A stretch of DNA of 64,000 nucleotides from Sediminicoccus sp. KRV36 (GTDB lineage: Bacteria; Pseudomonadota; Alphaproteobacteria; Acetobacterales; Acetobacteraceae). The translations under genes and the position numbers were made by a program. The stretch spans positions 124,001-188,000 of the forward strand of contig NZ_CP085081.1 of the NCBI RefSeq assembly GCF_023243115.1, given 5' to 3'. The notes under the pieces are model-generated. The model saw only the letters and a list, made by a program, of their open reading frames with translations, was not told the origin of the DNA and searched no databases. Each line of letters opens with the position of its first letter. Position 1 is the first letter of the stretch. Shown piece after piece: positions 41,508 through 51,284 of the stretch.

Positions 41508-43805
41508 ATGTGCATTTTTTGTCAGACCCGTGAGCGTACGGCTTTTAGCGCCGATGCCTGGGATGGCGTGGCCAGTCCCGGCTTGGCTGCAGAGCCCCTC
41601 GCTGCGCCCGATGCAGGCGCTTCCGCGGTCGTCTCGGGGGATGGCTCTGTTGCGGCGCTGGCAGGCAATTCGATCCTGGACGCGCTGCTCAACCAGGACC
41701 TCGATCTCTACTGGAACAGCGGGCGCTTCGGCACTGGCGTCAACCTCTCCTACAACTCGCCGAGCTGGTACTTCCTGAGGGATCCGAAGGCGGGAACCAC
41801 CTACACATTCAGCACCCAGGATTCCGCCTACGCAGACCAGGCGATCGCGACGTGGAACGAGCTGGCCAACATCAATCTCGTCCGGATCAACGCGAGCGCC
41901 GAGGCCAATATCGAGTTTCGCCTGGCCGATCTGAGCGCCCAGGCCGGCAGCGCCTATTATCCCAATTCCCAGGCCAATGGCCTGGATGTGGGCGGCAATA
42001 TCTACATTGATACCGAAGCGACCAACCGCCCCAATGCGCGTGGCACCTCGGGCTTCGAGACGCTCATCCATGAGATTGGCCATGCGCTGGGGCTGAAGCA
42101 TCCGGGCAGCTACAATGCCGGCGGCGGCATCACCGAAGGGCCTTATCTCCCCGCCTCGCTCGACAATACGCTCTACTCGATCATGTCCTATAACCAGGGC
42201 AGGTCGGCGGACAGCCAGGCCCCGCAGCGCGCCGTGACGCCGATGCTGTTTGACGTGCTGGCCATCCAATATGTCTATGGTGCCAACTACTCCACGCGCA
42301 GCGGCAACACGCTCTACACGCTCAGTGCCTCAACCTCGCTCAATACGATCTGGGATGCCGCGGGCCAGGATACGCTGCAGGCGCTTGGCTCCAGTTCGGT
42401 GCTGGATTTGCGTCAGGGCGCCTTCTCCTCGACCGACCTCGTAAAATCCACGGCGATTGCCTATGGCGTCAATATCGAGGACGCGATCGGCACAACGGGC
42501 ACCGACAGCATCACCGGCAATGCGCTGGGCAACCGCCTGCGAGGGCTGGCCGGCAATGACCAGCTCCATGGCCTTGAAGGCGATGACATCCTGGATGGCG
42601 GCCCTGGTGTGGATGGGCTCTACGGCGGCAGCGGCTTCGACTACGCCTCCTATGAGAATGCCGCCGCGGGTGTGGCGGCATTTCTCACCACGCCCAACTC
42701 CAACACGGGCGAGGCCAATGGCGATGGCTATTCCTCCATCGAGGGCATGGTCGGATCCGGCTTCGGTGACACGCTGATCGCGGATGAGGGTTTCAACATC
42801 CTGATCGGCCTGGCCGGCAATGACGTGCTCTTTGGCGCTGGCGGCAATGATTCCCTCTATGGCGGCGACGGCGATGACAGTTTCTTCGGCGGCACCGGGG
42901 CCGATGTCCTGGATGGCGGTGCCGGCTTTGACTACGCGCGCTACGACTTCGCCGTGAGCAATGTGGCCGTCTTCATGTTCGCGCCGGATTCCAGCAGCTT
43001 TGAAGCCAATGGCGATATCTTCATCAACATCGAAGGGCTGATCGGCTCGAACTTCCCGGACACGCTGTTCGGTGATGAGGCGGTGAATGTCCTCTCGGGC
43101 CTGAACGGCAATGATGTGCTGTTTGGCGCGGGCGGCGGTGACGCGCTCTATGGAGGCGAGAATGATGACAGCTTCTTCGGCGGCGCCGGTGCGGATTACC
43201 ACAATGGCGGCAATGGCTATGACTATGTCCGCTTCGATTTCGCGGCGGCCGGCGTCACCGCCTCACTTGCCAGTGGCACTGGCACGGGCGGCGAGGCGAC
43301 GGGTGATATCTATGTCGCATGCGAAGCCTTCCTCGGCTCCGAGTTCAACGATGCGCTGGTCGGCGATGGGGGCAATAATGTCCTGGTCGGCAATGGCGGG
43401 GATGACGTGCTGGTGGGCAATGCGGGGATTGATTCCGTCTTTGGTGGGCCTGGCCGTGACGCGCTGGCGGGTGGGCCTGGCGTTGATGCGCTCTACGGCG
43501 GCGATGGGGCGGATGTGTTCTATTTCTCGCTCGGCGAGGGGGGCGACACGATCTTTGACTTCTCGTCCAGCGTGGATCGTATTTTACTGATGGGGTCGAG
43601 CTTCGGCTTCGCACCTGGTGCCTCGCTGGATGGGCGCTTTGTGTTCGGCGCGGCGCCGACCTCGTCGCTCAGCCAGTTCATCTACGATCCGAACGCCTAT
43701 GTGCTGTATTTCGACAGCAACGGCATCGGCGCCGGGGGGCTGAGCGTAGTGTGCACCGTGCAGGGCGGGGCCACGATGACCCAGCAGGACCTGGCCTTCG
43801 TCTAA
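41508..43805 (+). CDS. Serralysin-type M10 metalloprotease with RTX domain
   Basis: 765 residues, ATG 41508 after GGAAGG. Catalytic domain (about 55-260): zinc motif HEIGHALGLKH (HExxHxxGxxH) and Met-turn YSIMSYN, both intact. RTX repeats (about 330-680) alternate with GFDYASYENAAAGVAAFL-type segments and IEGMVGSGFGDTLIADEG. The C-terminal signal region has the DGADVFYFSLGEGGDTI to DLAFV pattern of M10 C-terminal domains for type I secretion. Predicted calcium-stabilised secreted protease. The RTX segments are close relatives of those at the end of the giant protein at 1-11493. The last 4 bases overlap the convergent monooxygenase gene. Confidence 0.93.
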   Translation: MCIFCQTRERTAFSADAWDGVASPGLAAEPLAAPDAGASAVVSGDGSVAALAGNSILDALLNQDLDLYWNSGRFGTGVNLSYNSPSWYFLRDPKAGTTYTFSTQDSAYADQAIATWNELANINLVRINASAEANIEFRLADLSAQAGSAYYPNSQANGLDVGGNIYIDTEATNRPNARGTSGFETLIHEIGHALGLKHPGSYNAGGGITEGPYLPASLDNTLYSIMSYNQGRSADSQAPQRAVTPMLFDVLAIQYVYGANYSTRSGNTLYTLSASTSLNTIWDAAGQDTLQALGSSSVLDLRQGAFSSTDLVKSTAIAYGVNIEDAIGTTGTDSITGNALGNRLRGLAGNDQLHGLEGDDILDGGPGVDGLYGGSGFDYASYENAAAGVAAFLTTPNSNTGEANGDGYSSIEGMVGSGFGDTLIADEGFNILIGLAGNDVLFGAGGNDSLYGGDGDDSFFGGTGADVLDGGAGFDYARYDFAVSNVAVFMFAPDSSSFEANGDIFINIEGLIGSNFPDTLFGDEAVNVLSGLNGNDVLFGAGGGDALYGGENDDSFFGGAGADYHNGGNGYDYVRFDFAAAGVTASLASGTGTGGEATGDIYVACEAFLGSEFNDALVGDGGNNVLVGNGGDDVLVGNAGIDSVFGGPGRDALAGGPGVDALYGGDGADVFYFSLGEGGDTIFDFSSSVDRILLMGSSFGFAPGASLDGRFVFGAAPTSSLSQFIYDPNAYVLYFDSNGIGAGGLSVVCTVQGGATMTQQDLAFV

Positions 43806-45178
43806 CCTGACCGGGTGATCCCCTGGCCTGGCCCTTGGCGGAACCCTGCCGCCGGGTGCGGTGCGGCGAGGCGTGCGGTGCCGAACAGCTTTTCCCGATA
43901 GGTTCCCGCCGCGTAGCCTGTCTTGTAGGCACCGCGCTCCTGCAGGGCGGGAACCAATTGCTCCACCACCTCCACCAGGCATTCCGGAAATACGGTGCGG
44001 GAGAGGTTGAAGCCATCCGCCCCCGTTTCGGCGGCATAGGCGATCAACCGCTCCGCGATCCCTTCCACGCTGCCAACCATCGGCTTCTGCCGGCTGCCCA
44101 GGATGAACTGATCCACCAGCCCGCGCTTGGTGAAGGCGGGCCCGGTTGCGCGCTTCATTGCCGCCACATTGGATTGGATGGCGTTGCCGGGCCCCGCCTC
44201 GATCGGTTCATCCATCGCATAGCGCCCGAAATCAATGCCGAGCGAGGCTGCGGCATGGGCCAAGGCCCCCTCCACGCTGGAGTGGCGCCGGTACTCGGCC
44301 AGCTTTTCCTGCGCTTCGGCCTCGGTGTGGCCCAGCACCAGCGTGGCACCGACAAAGACGCGAATCTCACGCGGTGCGGCCAGTGCCCGCAGGCTGGCGA
44401 TCTGCTGCGCGACATCCGCGGCCGGCCCGCCATTCAGGAACACGCATTCCGCATGCCGCGCCGCGAATTTCTGCCCACGCGCCGAAGCGCCTGCCTGATA
44501 GAGCACCGGCGTGCGCTGCGGCGATGGCTCGCAGAGGTGATGGGCATCCAGCCGATATTGCCGCCCCTCATGCAGGATGCGGCGCACCCTTGCCGGGTCT
44601 GTGAAGCGCCCGCCGGCCGCATCGCGCAGCACGGCATCCTCGGCCCAGCTTTCCTCCCAGAGGCGATAGACCACCTCCATATATTCCTCGGCCAGATCGT
44701 AGCGGTCATCATGCTGCATCTGGCGGTCCAGCCCCATGGCGCGGGCCGCCGAATCGAGATAGCCGGTGACGATGTTCCAGCCGATGCGCCCCTGCGTCAG
44801 GTGGTCCAGCGTGCTCATCCGCCGGGCGAACAGATAGGGCGCCTCATAGGAAAGATTGGCCGTGACGCCGAAGCCAAGCTGCGAGGTCACCGCCGCCATG
44901 GCCGGCACGATCATCGAAGGGTCCAGCAGCGGCACCTGCACGCCCCCGCGCAACGCGGCATCGGCCGAGCCATCCAGCACGTCATAGACGCCCAGCACAT
45001 CGGCCAGGAACAAGCCGTCGAACAGCCCGCGTTCCAGCAGGCGCGCGAGGTCGAGCCAGTGGGTCAGCGTATTGTATTGCGCGCTGGTATCGCGCGGATG
45101 GGTCCACATCCCGTGCTGGATATGGCCCACGCAGGCCATGTCGAAGGCGTTCAGACGAATTTCCTGGGGCATGCCCAT
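43802..45178 (-). CDS. LLM-class flavin-dependent monooxygenase (NtaA/SnaA/DszA family)
   Basis: 458 residues from ATG 45178 (a GTG at 45193 and an ATG at 45172 are alternatives). Family features: LNAFDMACVGHIQHGMWTHP near the N-terminus, ARRMSTLDHLTQGRIGWNIV, and TPVLYQAGASARGQKFAARH. Uses reduced FMN from a separate reductase to oxygenate a small organic substrate, such as an aminopolycarboxylate or organosulfur compound; the substrate is unknown. No reductase gene is adjacent. It begins 17 bases after cheR on the same strand, so it may be co-transcribed with the chemosensory genes. Confidence 0.85.
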   Translation of the reverse strand: MGMPQEIRLNAFDMACVGHIQHGMWTHPRDTSAQYNTLTHWLDLARLLERGLFDGLFLADVLGVYDVLDGSADAALRGGVQVPLLDPSMIVPAMAAVTSQLGFGVTANLSYEAPYLFARRMSTLDHLTQGRIGWNIVTGYLDSAARAMGLDRQMQHDDRYDLAEEYMEVVYRLWEESWAEDAVLRDAAGGRFTDPARVRRILHEGRQYRLDAHHLCEPSPQRTPVLYQAGASARGQKFAARHAECVFLNGGPAADVAQQIASLRALAAPREIRVFVGATLVLGHTEAEAQEKLAEYRRHSSVEGALAHAAASLGIDFGRYAMDEPIEAGPGNAIQSNVAAMKRATGPAFTKRGLVDQFILGSRQKPMVGSVEGIAERLIAYAAETGADGFNLSRTVFPECLVEVVEQLVPALQERGAYKTGYAAGTYREKLFGTARLAAPHPAAGFRQGPGQGITRSG

Positions 45179-45195
45179 AGTTTGCGCGGGCACTC

Positions 45196-46047
45196 TCAGG
45201 CCCGCAAGCGAACCGGCTCCGCCACGCCATAGACGCCCCGCTCGCCAGGCTTGGCGACCAGGGCCGTGGTGACGCCCATCGCCGTCTCTGCGGCGCCCAG
45301 ATAAAGCGCGCCATCCGGGGCCAGAAGCTGCGCAATGCCGGCCAGCACGCGGCCCTTGGTGGGCACGTCGAAATAGATCAGCACATTGCGGCAGAAGACC
45401 ACGTCGAAGCGGCCCATGGCCCGCAGGTCGCCCAGCAGGTTGAACTTCTCGAAGCGGCAGGGTGCCGCGATTTCGGGGCGGATGCGCCAGCGCGTATCCT
45501 CCTGCACGAAGCGCTTCATCAAGGTGCGGATCGGCATGCCGCGCTGCACCTCGAACTGCGTGAAGACGCCGGCACGTGCGCGTTCCACCACGGCGGAGGT
45601 GATGTCCGTGCCGATGATCTCCACGCGGCGCGTGCGAAAGCTGGTATCCGCCTCAGCCAGTTCGGCCAGGATGATCGCGATGGAATAGGCCTCCTGCCCG
45701 GTCGAGCATGCGGCGGACCAGATGCGCAGCGGCTGCCCCGGCGCACGGGCCCTGTGCATCTCCGGCAGCAAGGCGCGCAGATGCTCGAAAGGGCGCGTAT
45801 CGCGGAAGAAGCTGCTCTCATTCGTGGTGAGAAGCTCCGTCATTTCCTGCGCCAGGCCATCGCTGCGGGGGGCTTTCAGGCGCGTGGCCAGCGCCTCCAG
45901 GTCACGCAGCGCCTCGCGCTTCAGCAGCGGCGCCAGGCGCGTCTCCAGCATGTAGCCTTGATCGGCACCGATGATGCCGCCGGAGCGCGTCTTCACGATG
46001 CCGGTGAGGTAGCTGAATGTGGCGGGGTTCAGGGGCGCAGGATTCAT
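45196..46047 (-). CDS. cheR: Chemotaxis protein methyltransferase CheR
   Basis: 283 residues from ATG 46047 with GGAAGAA upstream. N-terminal helical domain (about 1-85), then the SAM-binding fold with LRIWSAACSTGQEAYSIAII, EIIGTDITSAVVERARAGVF and FDVVFCRNVLIYFD. Methylates glutamates of chemoreceptors using S-adenosylmethionine. 13 bases after cheB. Confidence 0.93.
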   Translation of the reverse strand: MNPAPLNPATFSYLTGIVKTRSGGIIGADQGYMLETRLAPLLKREALRDLEALATRLKAPRSDGLAQEMTELLTTNESSFFRDTRPFEHLRALLPEMHRARAPGQPLRIWSAACSTGQEAYSIAIILAELAEADTSFRTRRVEIIGTDITSAVVERARAGVFTQFEVQRGMPIRTLMKRFVQEDTRWRIRPEIAAPCRFEKFNLLGDLRAMGRFDVVFCRNVLIYFDVPTKGRVLAGIAQLLAPDGALYLGAAETAMGVTTALVAKPGERGVYGVAEPVRLRA

Positions 46048-46060
46048 GCGATTCTTCCGT

Positions 46061-47128
46061 TCATGGGCGTCTTCCGCAGAGATGGGCCAGGGCATCGCCC
46101 AGCGATTCGGGGGTTCCCTGTTCCTGGGCGAGGCCGGCGCGCGCGACGGCGCCCGGCATGCCCCAGACCACGGAGGAGGCTTCATCCTGGGCCCAGATGG
46201 CACCGCCGGCCTGCGCCAGGGCGCGGCAACCCATCAGGCCGTCATGGCCCATGCCGGTCAGGATCACGGCCTGCACGGCGCGGCCATAGATGGCGATCAG
46301 GCTGCGCAGGGTCGGGTCCACGGCCGGGCGGCAGAAATTCTCGGGTGGCGCGTCGGAGAGGTGCAGCACGGTGCGCGCGCCTTCGGCCTTGGCCAGCAGA
46401 TGATGATCGCCGGGGGCGAGGTAGATGCGCCCGGCCTCCAGCACCTCGCCTTGCCGCGCCTCGCTCACCGGGGGGCCACCCAGCGCGTCCAGGTGCTTGG
46501 CGAGCATGGCGGTAAAGCCGGCGGGCATGTGCTGCACGATCACCACGGGCAGGGTGATCAACCTGGGCAGCCTGCGCACAAGTGCCGCCAGCGCCTGCGG
46601 GCCGCCCGTGGAACTGCCGATGCAGATGATCCGCGGCGGCTCGCCCCGCCGTGCCGGGCGCGGCGGGCTGGCCGCCACGCGCGCGGTGGGCTGGCGCAGC
46701 CTGGCCCAGCCCTTCACCTTGGCCAGAAGATCGGCGCGGAAATTCGGATCATTCAGCCCGCCACCCGCGGCGCCAGGCTTGGGGATATAGTCGGAGGCGC
46801 CAGCGCGCAGCGCCTCCATCGTGGCGCTGGCCCCCCGCTGGGTCAGGGCGCTGGCCACGATGACAATGGGCCGCGGTTCGCGCCGGAGGATGAGCGGCAG
46901 GGCCGTCATGCCGTCCATCACCGGCATTTCGAGGTCAAGCAGGACAACCTGCGCGCGCTCGGCTGAAGGCGCGCCATCCAGTGCGGCCAGCGCCTGCGCC
47001 CCATCGCCCACCCGCGCCACGACCGCGATGGCGGGGTCCGTCTCCAGCACGCGGGCCAGGGCGGCACGCACGGTCGAGCTGTCATCGCACAGCATGACGC
47101 GCAGCTTGGCCGGCGCTGAGGTACTCAT
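46061..47128 (-). CDS. cheB: Chemoreceptor glutamate methylesterase CheB
   Basis: 355 residues. Receiver domain (about 8-125) with phospho-acceptor Asp65 in LLDLEMPVMDGM; esterase domain with active-site Ser172/173 in GSSTGGPQAL, His200 in IVQHMPAGFT and Asp296 in TGMGHDGLMG. Demethylates or deamidates receptors when phosphorylated by CheA. Its start overlaps the cheY stop by 4 bases (ATGA), pointing to coupled translation. Confidence 0.95.
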   Translation of the reverse strand: MSTSAPAKLRVMLCDDSSTVRAALARVLETDPAIAVVARVGDGAQALAALDGAPSAERAQVVLLDLEMPVMDGMTALPLILRREPRPIVIVASALTQRGASATMEALRAGASDYIPKPGAAGGGLNDPNFRADLLAKVKGWARLRQPTARVAASPPRPARRGEPPRIICIGSSTGGPQALAALVRRLPRLITLPVVIVQHMPAGFTAMLAKHLDALGGPPVSEARQGEVLEAGRIYLAPGDHHLLAKAEGARTVLHLSDAPPENFCRPAVDPTLRSLIAIYGRAVQAVILTGMGHDGLMGCRALAQAGGAIWAQDEASSVVWGMPGAVARAGLAQEQGTPESLGDALAHLCGRRP

Positions 47129-47502
47129 GCCGGCAGCAGTCCCACCTGCGCCAGCTTGTCGCAGAGAATATCCTCGTCGAACGGCTTCATCACATATTCA
47201 TGCGCCCCTGCCTCCAGCCCTTCGAGGATCTTCTCCGTCCCTGCCTCGGTGGTGCACATCACCACCACCGGATCATCAGGGCCGAATTCGGCGCGCAGCG
47301 CCCGCAGGAAGCCGATGCCATCCAGCACGGGCATGTTGCGATCCAGCAGGACGGCGCGCGGCATTTCGGCCCGGCAGGCATCCAGCGCCTTCTGCCCATC
47401 CTCCGCCTCGCGCACGGTGAAGCCGTGCCGCTCCAGGATGCGGCGCGCGACCTTGCGCACGACGGAGCTGTCATCCACCACAAGGCAGGTGCCATTGGTC
47501 AT
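47125..47502 (-). CDS. cheY: Single-domain response regulator CheY
   Basis: 125 residues from ATG 47502, with GGGAAGA upstream. CLVVDDSSVVRK carries the acidic pair, Asp54 in LLDRNMPVLDGIGFL is the phosphorylation site, and Lys is in MKPFDEDIL. Phosphorylated by CheA; output target is the flagellar motor or another partner. Lies between cheW and cheB. Confidence 0.92.
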   Translation of the reverse strand: MTNGTCLVVDDSSVVRKVARRILERHGFTVREAEDGQKALDACRAEMPRAVLLDRNMPVLDGIGFLRALRAEFGPDDPVVVMCTTEAGTEKILEGLEAGAHEYVMKPFDEDILCDKLAQVGLLPA

Positions 47503-47515
47503 GATCGTCTTCCCT

Positions 47516-48004
47516 TCAGACGCCCAGCGCCAGAAGCTGATCCACGTCGAGCAGCACCAGCAGCTGATCCCCCTGGCGATGCACGCCGAGGGAGAATTCC
47601 TTCCAGGCCGCATCCAGCGTCTGCGGATTGGGCGCGCACTCCTCGGCGTTGAGGGAGAGCACCTCACCCACCTGGTCCGCCAGCAGGCTGTAAAGCTCGC
47701 CACCCACATCCACGACGACACTCATCGCGACCATGCCGGCCTCACGCGCCGGCAGCCCGAGGCGGCTGCGCAGATCCACCGCCGTCACGATGCGGCCGCG
47801 CAGGTTGAGGCTGCCCGCGACCTCGGGCGGGGCGAGTGGAATGCGGGTAATGGCCTGCACGCCCAGCACATCGCGGACGGTCAACACCGGCACGGCGCAG
47901 AGCTGCCCGGCAACGGTCAGGGTCAGCATCATGCTGGTCGCTTCCGTATTGGCAGCCGTGGGGGGCAAACGGCTTTCGGGCCGGGTGGCTTGTGTGGTCT
48001 GCAT
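47516..48004 (-). CDS. cheW: CheW adaptor protein
   Basis: 162 residues. After a variable ~25-residue N-terminus, the CheW fold starts with LTLTVAGQLCAVPVLTVRDV and includes VAGSLNLRGRIVTAVDLRSR, the family signature. Couples chemoreceptors to CheA. 14 bases after cheA. Confidence 0.9.
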   Translation of the reverse strand: MQTTQATRPESRLPPTAANTEATSMMLTLTVAGQLCAVPVLTVRDVLGVQAITRIPLAPPEVAGSLNLRGRIVTAVDLRSRLGLPAREAGMVAMSVVVDVGGELYSLLADQVGEVLSLNAEECAPNPQTLDAAWKEFSLGVHRQGDQLLVLLDVDQLLALGV

Positions 48005-48018
48005 GGAATGTCCTCGGT

Positions 48019-50517
48019 TCAGCGGGCGAGAAGGGGCTGCAGGCAGTGCTGCAGGCTGGCGAGCAGCGCGTCCCGGTCGAATTTGGCGATGTAGTCGCTG
48101 AAGCCGGCCGCGCGGCCGCGCTCCACATCCACCGGCGAGGAGGCGCTGGAGAGTGCGATCATCGGCAATTCCGCCCAGGCGCCGCCCTCGCGCACGGCGC
48201 GAGCCAGGCCGAAGCCGTCCAGCTCGGGCATGTGGATATCGGAGATGATGAGGTCGAAGCGCTCACCCGCATCGCGCAGGCGCAGCGCGTCGCGGCCGTT
48301 ATTCACCGTGGTGACGTCGTAGCCGGCGGCCATGATCGCGGGCACGATCAGGTTGCGGAAGAAATCACTGTCCTCGGCCACAAGGACGCGCGGCTTGGTG
48401 CCGATCACCACGGGGGGCTCGAACCAATCCGCCTGGCCCTGCTTCAGCCAGTAGCTGGTGTCCAGCAGATCCGTGACCTTGCCGGCAACGACGCAGCTGC
48501 CCAGGAAGCCGGGACGCAGGCCGGCGCCATCCATTTCCAGCGGCACATCCACCACATCGAGGATTTCCTCCACCATCAGCCCCATGGCGCGATCGCCATC
48601 GCCAAAGACCAGCACGGGCTGATGTCCGGATTCCGGCAGGTTCATGTAGCCATCGAGCGGCACCAGCGGCATCAGCGTGCCGCGATACTGCACCACGAGG
48701 CTCTCCCCCGTGCGCTCGATCCGCGCGGCATCGAGATTCTCCAACCGCGCGACGAGGCCGAGCGGCACCGCCTTGGGTGCGCCCGGGCCGGCGCGGAACA
48801 GCAGCAGCGCCGTGTTGCGCTCACTGCGACGGGCCGCCGCCGTCGCCTCCTGCATGCCGCTGCCCTCGGCCGTGCCTTCCATGCCAAGGCCGGTGGCGCG
48901 CGCGATGCCGTTGGGATCCAGGATCATGATCACGCTGCCATCACCCAGGATGGTGTTGCCCGAGAACATCGTGATGTGCCGCAGAATGGGGGCGACGGGC
49001 TTCACCACGATCTCCTCCGTGTCGAAGACGCGATCCACCACAATGCCAAAGAGCTGCCCCGCGATCTGCGTGACGACCACGAAGCCCTCCGATTCCGCAG
49101 GGCCCTCCGCCGTCTCCAGCCGCAGCACATGCTTCAGCGGAACCAGCGGCAGGAGCTGGTCGCGCAGGCGCAGCACCGCCGCATCCTTGATGCGCTCCAC
49201 CTTGGGACCATCGCCACCACCGACGCGCACCAGCTCCAGCACGCCGGCCTGCGGGATGGCAAAGCGCTCGCCGCCCGCCTCTACGATCAGGGCTGCGGCA
49301 ATGGCCAGCGTGAGGGGAATCTTGATGCTGAAGGTCGTCCCGCGATGCTCGCGGGAGGTGAGGTCCACCATGCCGCCGATGCGCTCGATATTGGTCTTCA
49401 CCACATCCATCCCCACGCCGCGGCCGGAAACGGAAGTGACCTCGGCCGCAGTGGAGAAGCCGGCGCGGAAGATGAAGCGATGGATCTCCCGCTCGCTCAT
49501 GGTGGCGAGCTCGGCCTCGGTGGCAAGGCCCTGGGCCACCACTTTCGCCTTGATGCGATCGGTGTTCAGCCCGCGCCCGTCATCGCCGATTTCCAGCACG
49601 ATATGGCCGCCCTCATGGAAGGCGTTGAGCAGGATGCGGCCGGTTTCCTTCTTGCCGGCGGCACGCCGCTGCTCGGGCGTCTCCAGCCCGTGATCGGCGC
49701 TGTTGCGCACCATATGGGTCAGCGGGTCCTTGATGAGCTCCATCACCTGGCGGTCGAGCTCGGTCTCGGCACCGCGCATTTCCAGCTCGATCCGCTTGCC
49801 GAGATCATTGCTGAGGTCCCGCACCAGGCGCGGCAGCTTGGCCCAGGCATTGCCGATGGGCTGCATGCGCGTCTTCATCACGCCATCCTGCAGATCCGAG
49901 GTGATTTGCGAGAGGCGCTGCAAGGGCACGGCGAAGGCTGCATTCTCCTCGGCGCGGGCGAGCTGCATGAGCTGGTTTCGCGTCAGGACCAGCTCACTGA
50001 CGAGGACCATGAGATCCTCCAGCACATCCACCGCCACGCGGATGGTCTGGGGCGCATTGCTGCTGCCGGGCGTAGCCTCGGCCTGGGGTTCGGGCATGGA
50101 GGCGGCGTCGGCCACGGCCTCGATGGCGGGCAGGGCCGCCTCGCCCGAGGCGGCGGCGGCCAGGGCCGCCTTCAGCGGCGCGTCATCGCCGGCCGGCTCT
50201 CTGCCCGTGGCTTCGAGCCCGGCGATGATCTGCTTGAAGCGATCCGCCGCCGAGAGGATCAGCGTGATGCCGGCCTGCGTGACCGGCAGCGTGCCATCGC
50301 GCCAGAGACCCAGCACATTCTCGGCCGCATGGGCCACGGCCTCCAGGCGGGGCAGGCCGAGGAAGCCGCAGGTTCCCTTGATGGTATGGACGGTGCGGAA
50401 CACCTCCGAGAGGACGCTGCCATTGGCCGGGTTGCGTTCCAGCTGCAGCAGGGCGGCATCCAGGCTGGCCAGACCTTCATTGGTCTCGGTCAGGAAATCG
50501 GCGAGCAGGTCGTCCAT
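48019..50517 (-). CDS. cheA: Chemotaxis histidine kinase CheA with C-terminal receiver
   Basis: 832 residues. HPt domain with phosphorylatable His44 in TVHTIKGTCGFLGL; dimerisation region starting near VAVDVLEDLMVLVSELVLTR; kinase boxes LTHMVRNSADHGLE (N), IGDDGRGLN (G1) and SVSGRGVGMDVVKTN (G2); two CheW-like regions (about 440-700); C-terminal receiver (about 715-832) with VLVAEDSDFFRN and ISDIHMPELDG. The hybrid receiver is more typical of alternative (Fla/Acf-like or biofilm) chemosensory systems than of E. coli CheA. No separate P2 domain was recognised. First strong member of the operon after the ChpT-like gene. Confidence 0.95.
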   Translation of the reverse strand: MDDLLADFLTETNEGLASLDAALLQLERNPANGSVLSEVFRTVHTIKGTCGFLGLPRLEAVAHAAENVLGLWRDGTLPVTQAGITLILSAADRFKQIIAGLEATGREPAGDDAPLKAALAAAASGEAALPAIEAVADAASMPEPQAEATPGSSNAPQTIRVAVDVLEDLMVLVSELVLTRNQLMQLARAEENAAFAVPLQRLSQITSDLQDGVMKTRMQPIGNAWAKLPRLVRDLSNDLGKRIELEMRGAETELDRQVMELIKDPLTHMVRNSADHGLETPEQRRAAGKKETGRILLNAFHEGGHIVLEIGDDGRGLNTDRIKAKVVAQGLATEAELATMSEREIHRFIFRAGFSTAAEVTSVSGRGVGMDVVKTNIERIGGMVDLTSREHRGTTFSIKIPLTLAIAAALIVEAGGERFAIPQAGVLELVRVGGGDGPKVERIKDAAVLRLRDQLLPLVPLKHVLRLETAEGPAESEGFVVVTQIAGQLFGIVVDRVFDTEEIVVKPVAPILRHITMFSGNTILGDGSVIMILDPNGIARATGLGMEGTAEGSGMQEATAAARRSERNTALLLFRAGPGAPKAVPLGLVARLENLDAARIERTGESLVVQYRGTLMPLVPLDGYMNLPESGHQPVLVFGDGDRAMGLMVEEILDVVDVPLEMDGAGLRPGFLGSCVVAGKVTDLLDTSYWLKQGQADWFEPPVVIGTKPRVLVAEDSDFFRNLIVPAIMAAGYDVTTVNNGRDALRLRDAGERFDLIISDIHMPELDGFGLARAVREGGAWAELPMIALSSASSPVDVERGRAAGFSDYIAKFDRDALLASLQHCLQPLLAR

Positions 50518-50681
50518 CGGCGGTCCCTTCTAGGCGTGCCCCCTTGGAGACGGGGACAACGATGACCAGGAGGATGCGCCGGCGCTGGCGAAGAAACCGT
50601 AAATGCCGCCCGAGAGAATTTCGGCCATCGTCAGCCGGAGATTTGCAGCGCAATCTGCAACGCGCCGCGCGGCCGCCCCCC

Positions 50682-51284
50682 TCAGGCCGAGGGCGCAATG
50701 AGCAGCGGTGGAAGCGAGGGGCCGGCCCCCAGCGCAAAGCTCAGCTCCGCCCCCTCGGCCAGGGCCTGGGCCACGACCCAGGGTGCCAGCACCCGGCGCG
50801 GGCCCTCGGCCAGCGCCTGTTCCGGGCTGCCATCCGCCATCAGATCCATGAAGGTGGGGGACCAGGCAGCATCGCGCCCTTCGGGCAGGAAGGTCACCCG
50901 CCAGGATTGGTCCTGGGCGATGCGCACCACACCGCCGCGTGGCAGGGCCTCGGCCGCGAGCAGCGCGGCTGAGAGCATCAGCCGGACCCGGCCCGGGGGC
51001 AGGATACCCGGGGCTGACGGCATGTCGAAGCGGACGCGGTGCGCCATGGGCGCGCCGAGGAGAAGTGTGCCCAGATCCTGCCAGGCCAGCTCATCCCCAC
51101 CACCGAAGGCGGCGGAAAAGAGCTTCATCCGGGCCCGCAATTCCGTCGCGGTTTCCATGAGGATGGTGTGCGCCGCGGGGTCCGTGCCCTGGGGCAGCAG
51201 GGCGGTGATGCTGGCCACGGGCGAACCCAGATCATGGAAAATTCGCGAAGCCAGCAATTCCGCAAGGCGGGAGGAGGGGAACAT
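50682..51284 (-). CDS. ChpT-like histidine phosphotransferase
   Basis: 200 residues. LLASRIFHDLGSPVASI near residue 12 contains the phosphorylatable His and resembles the ChpT/DHp helix; the rest fits the degenerate HATPase-like half seen in ChpT. In Alphaproteobacteria ChpT relays phosphate from CckA to CtrA/CpdR. Here it lies 164 bases upstream of cheA, in the same direction, so it may instead serve the chemosensory cluster. Which one cannot be decided from the sequence. Confidence 0.7.
   Translation of the reverse strand: MFPSSRLAELLASRIFHDLGSPVASITALLPQGTDPAAHTILMETATELRARMKLFSAAFGGGDELAWQDLGTLLLGAPMAHRVRFDMPSAPGILPPGRVRLMLSAALLAAEALPRGGVVRIAQDQSWRVTFLPEGRDAAWSPTFMDLMADGSPEQALAEGPRRVLAPWVVAQALAEGAELSFALGAGPSLPPLLIAPSA

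Noticed and set aside
47992..50565. 857-residue plus-strand frame antisense to cheA
   Set aside because: His/Gln/Gly-rich shadow of the GC-rich cheA frame; cheA itself has all kinase motifs.
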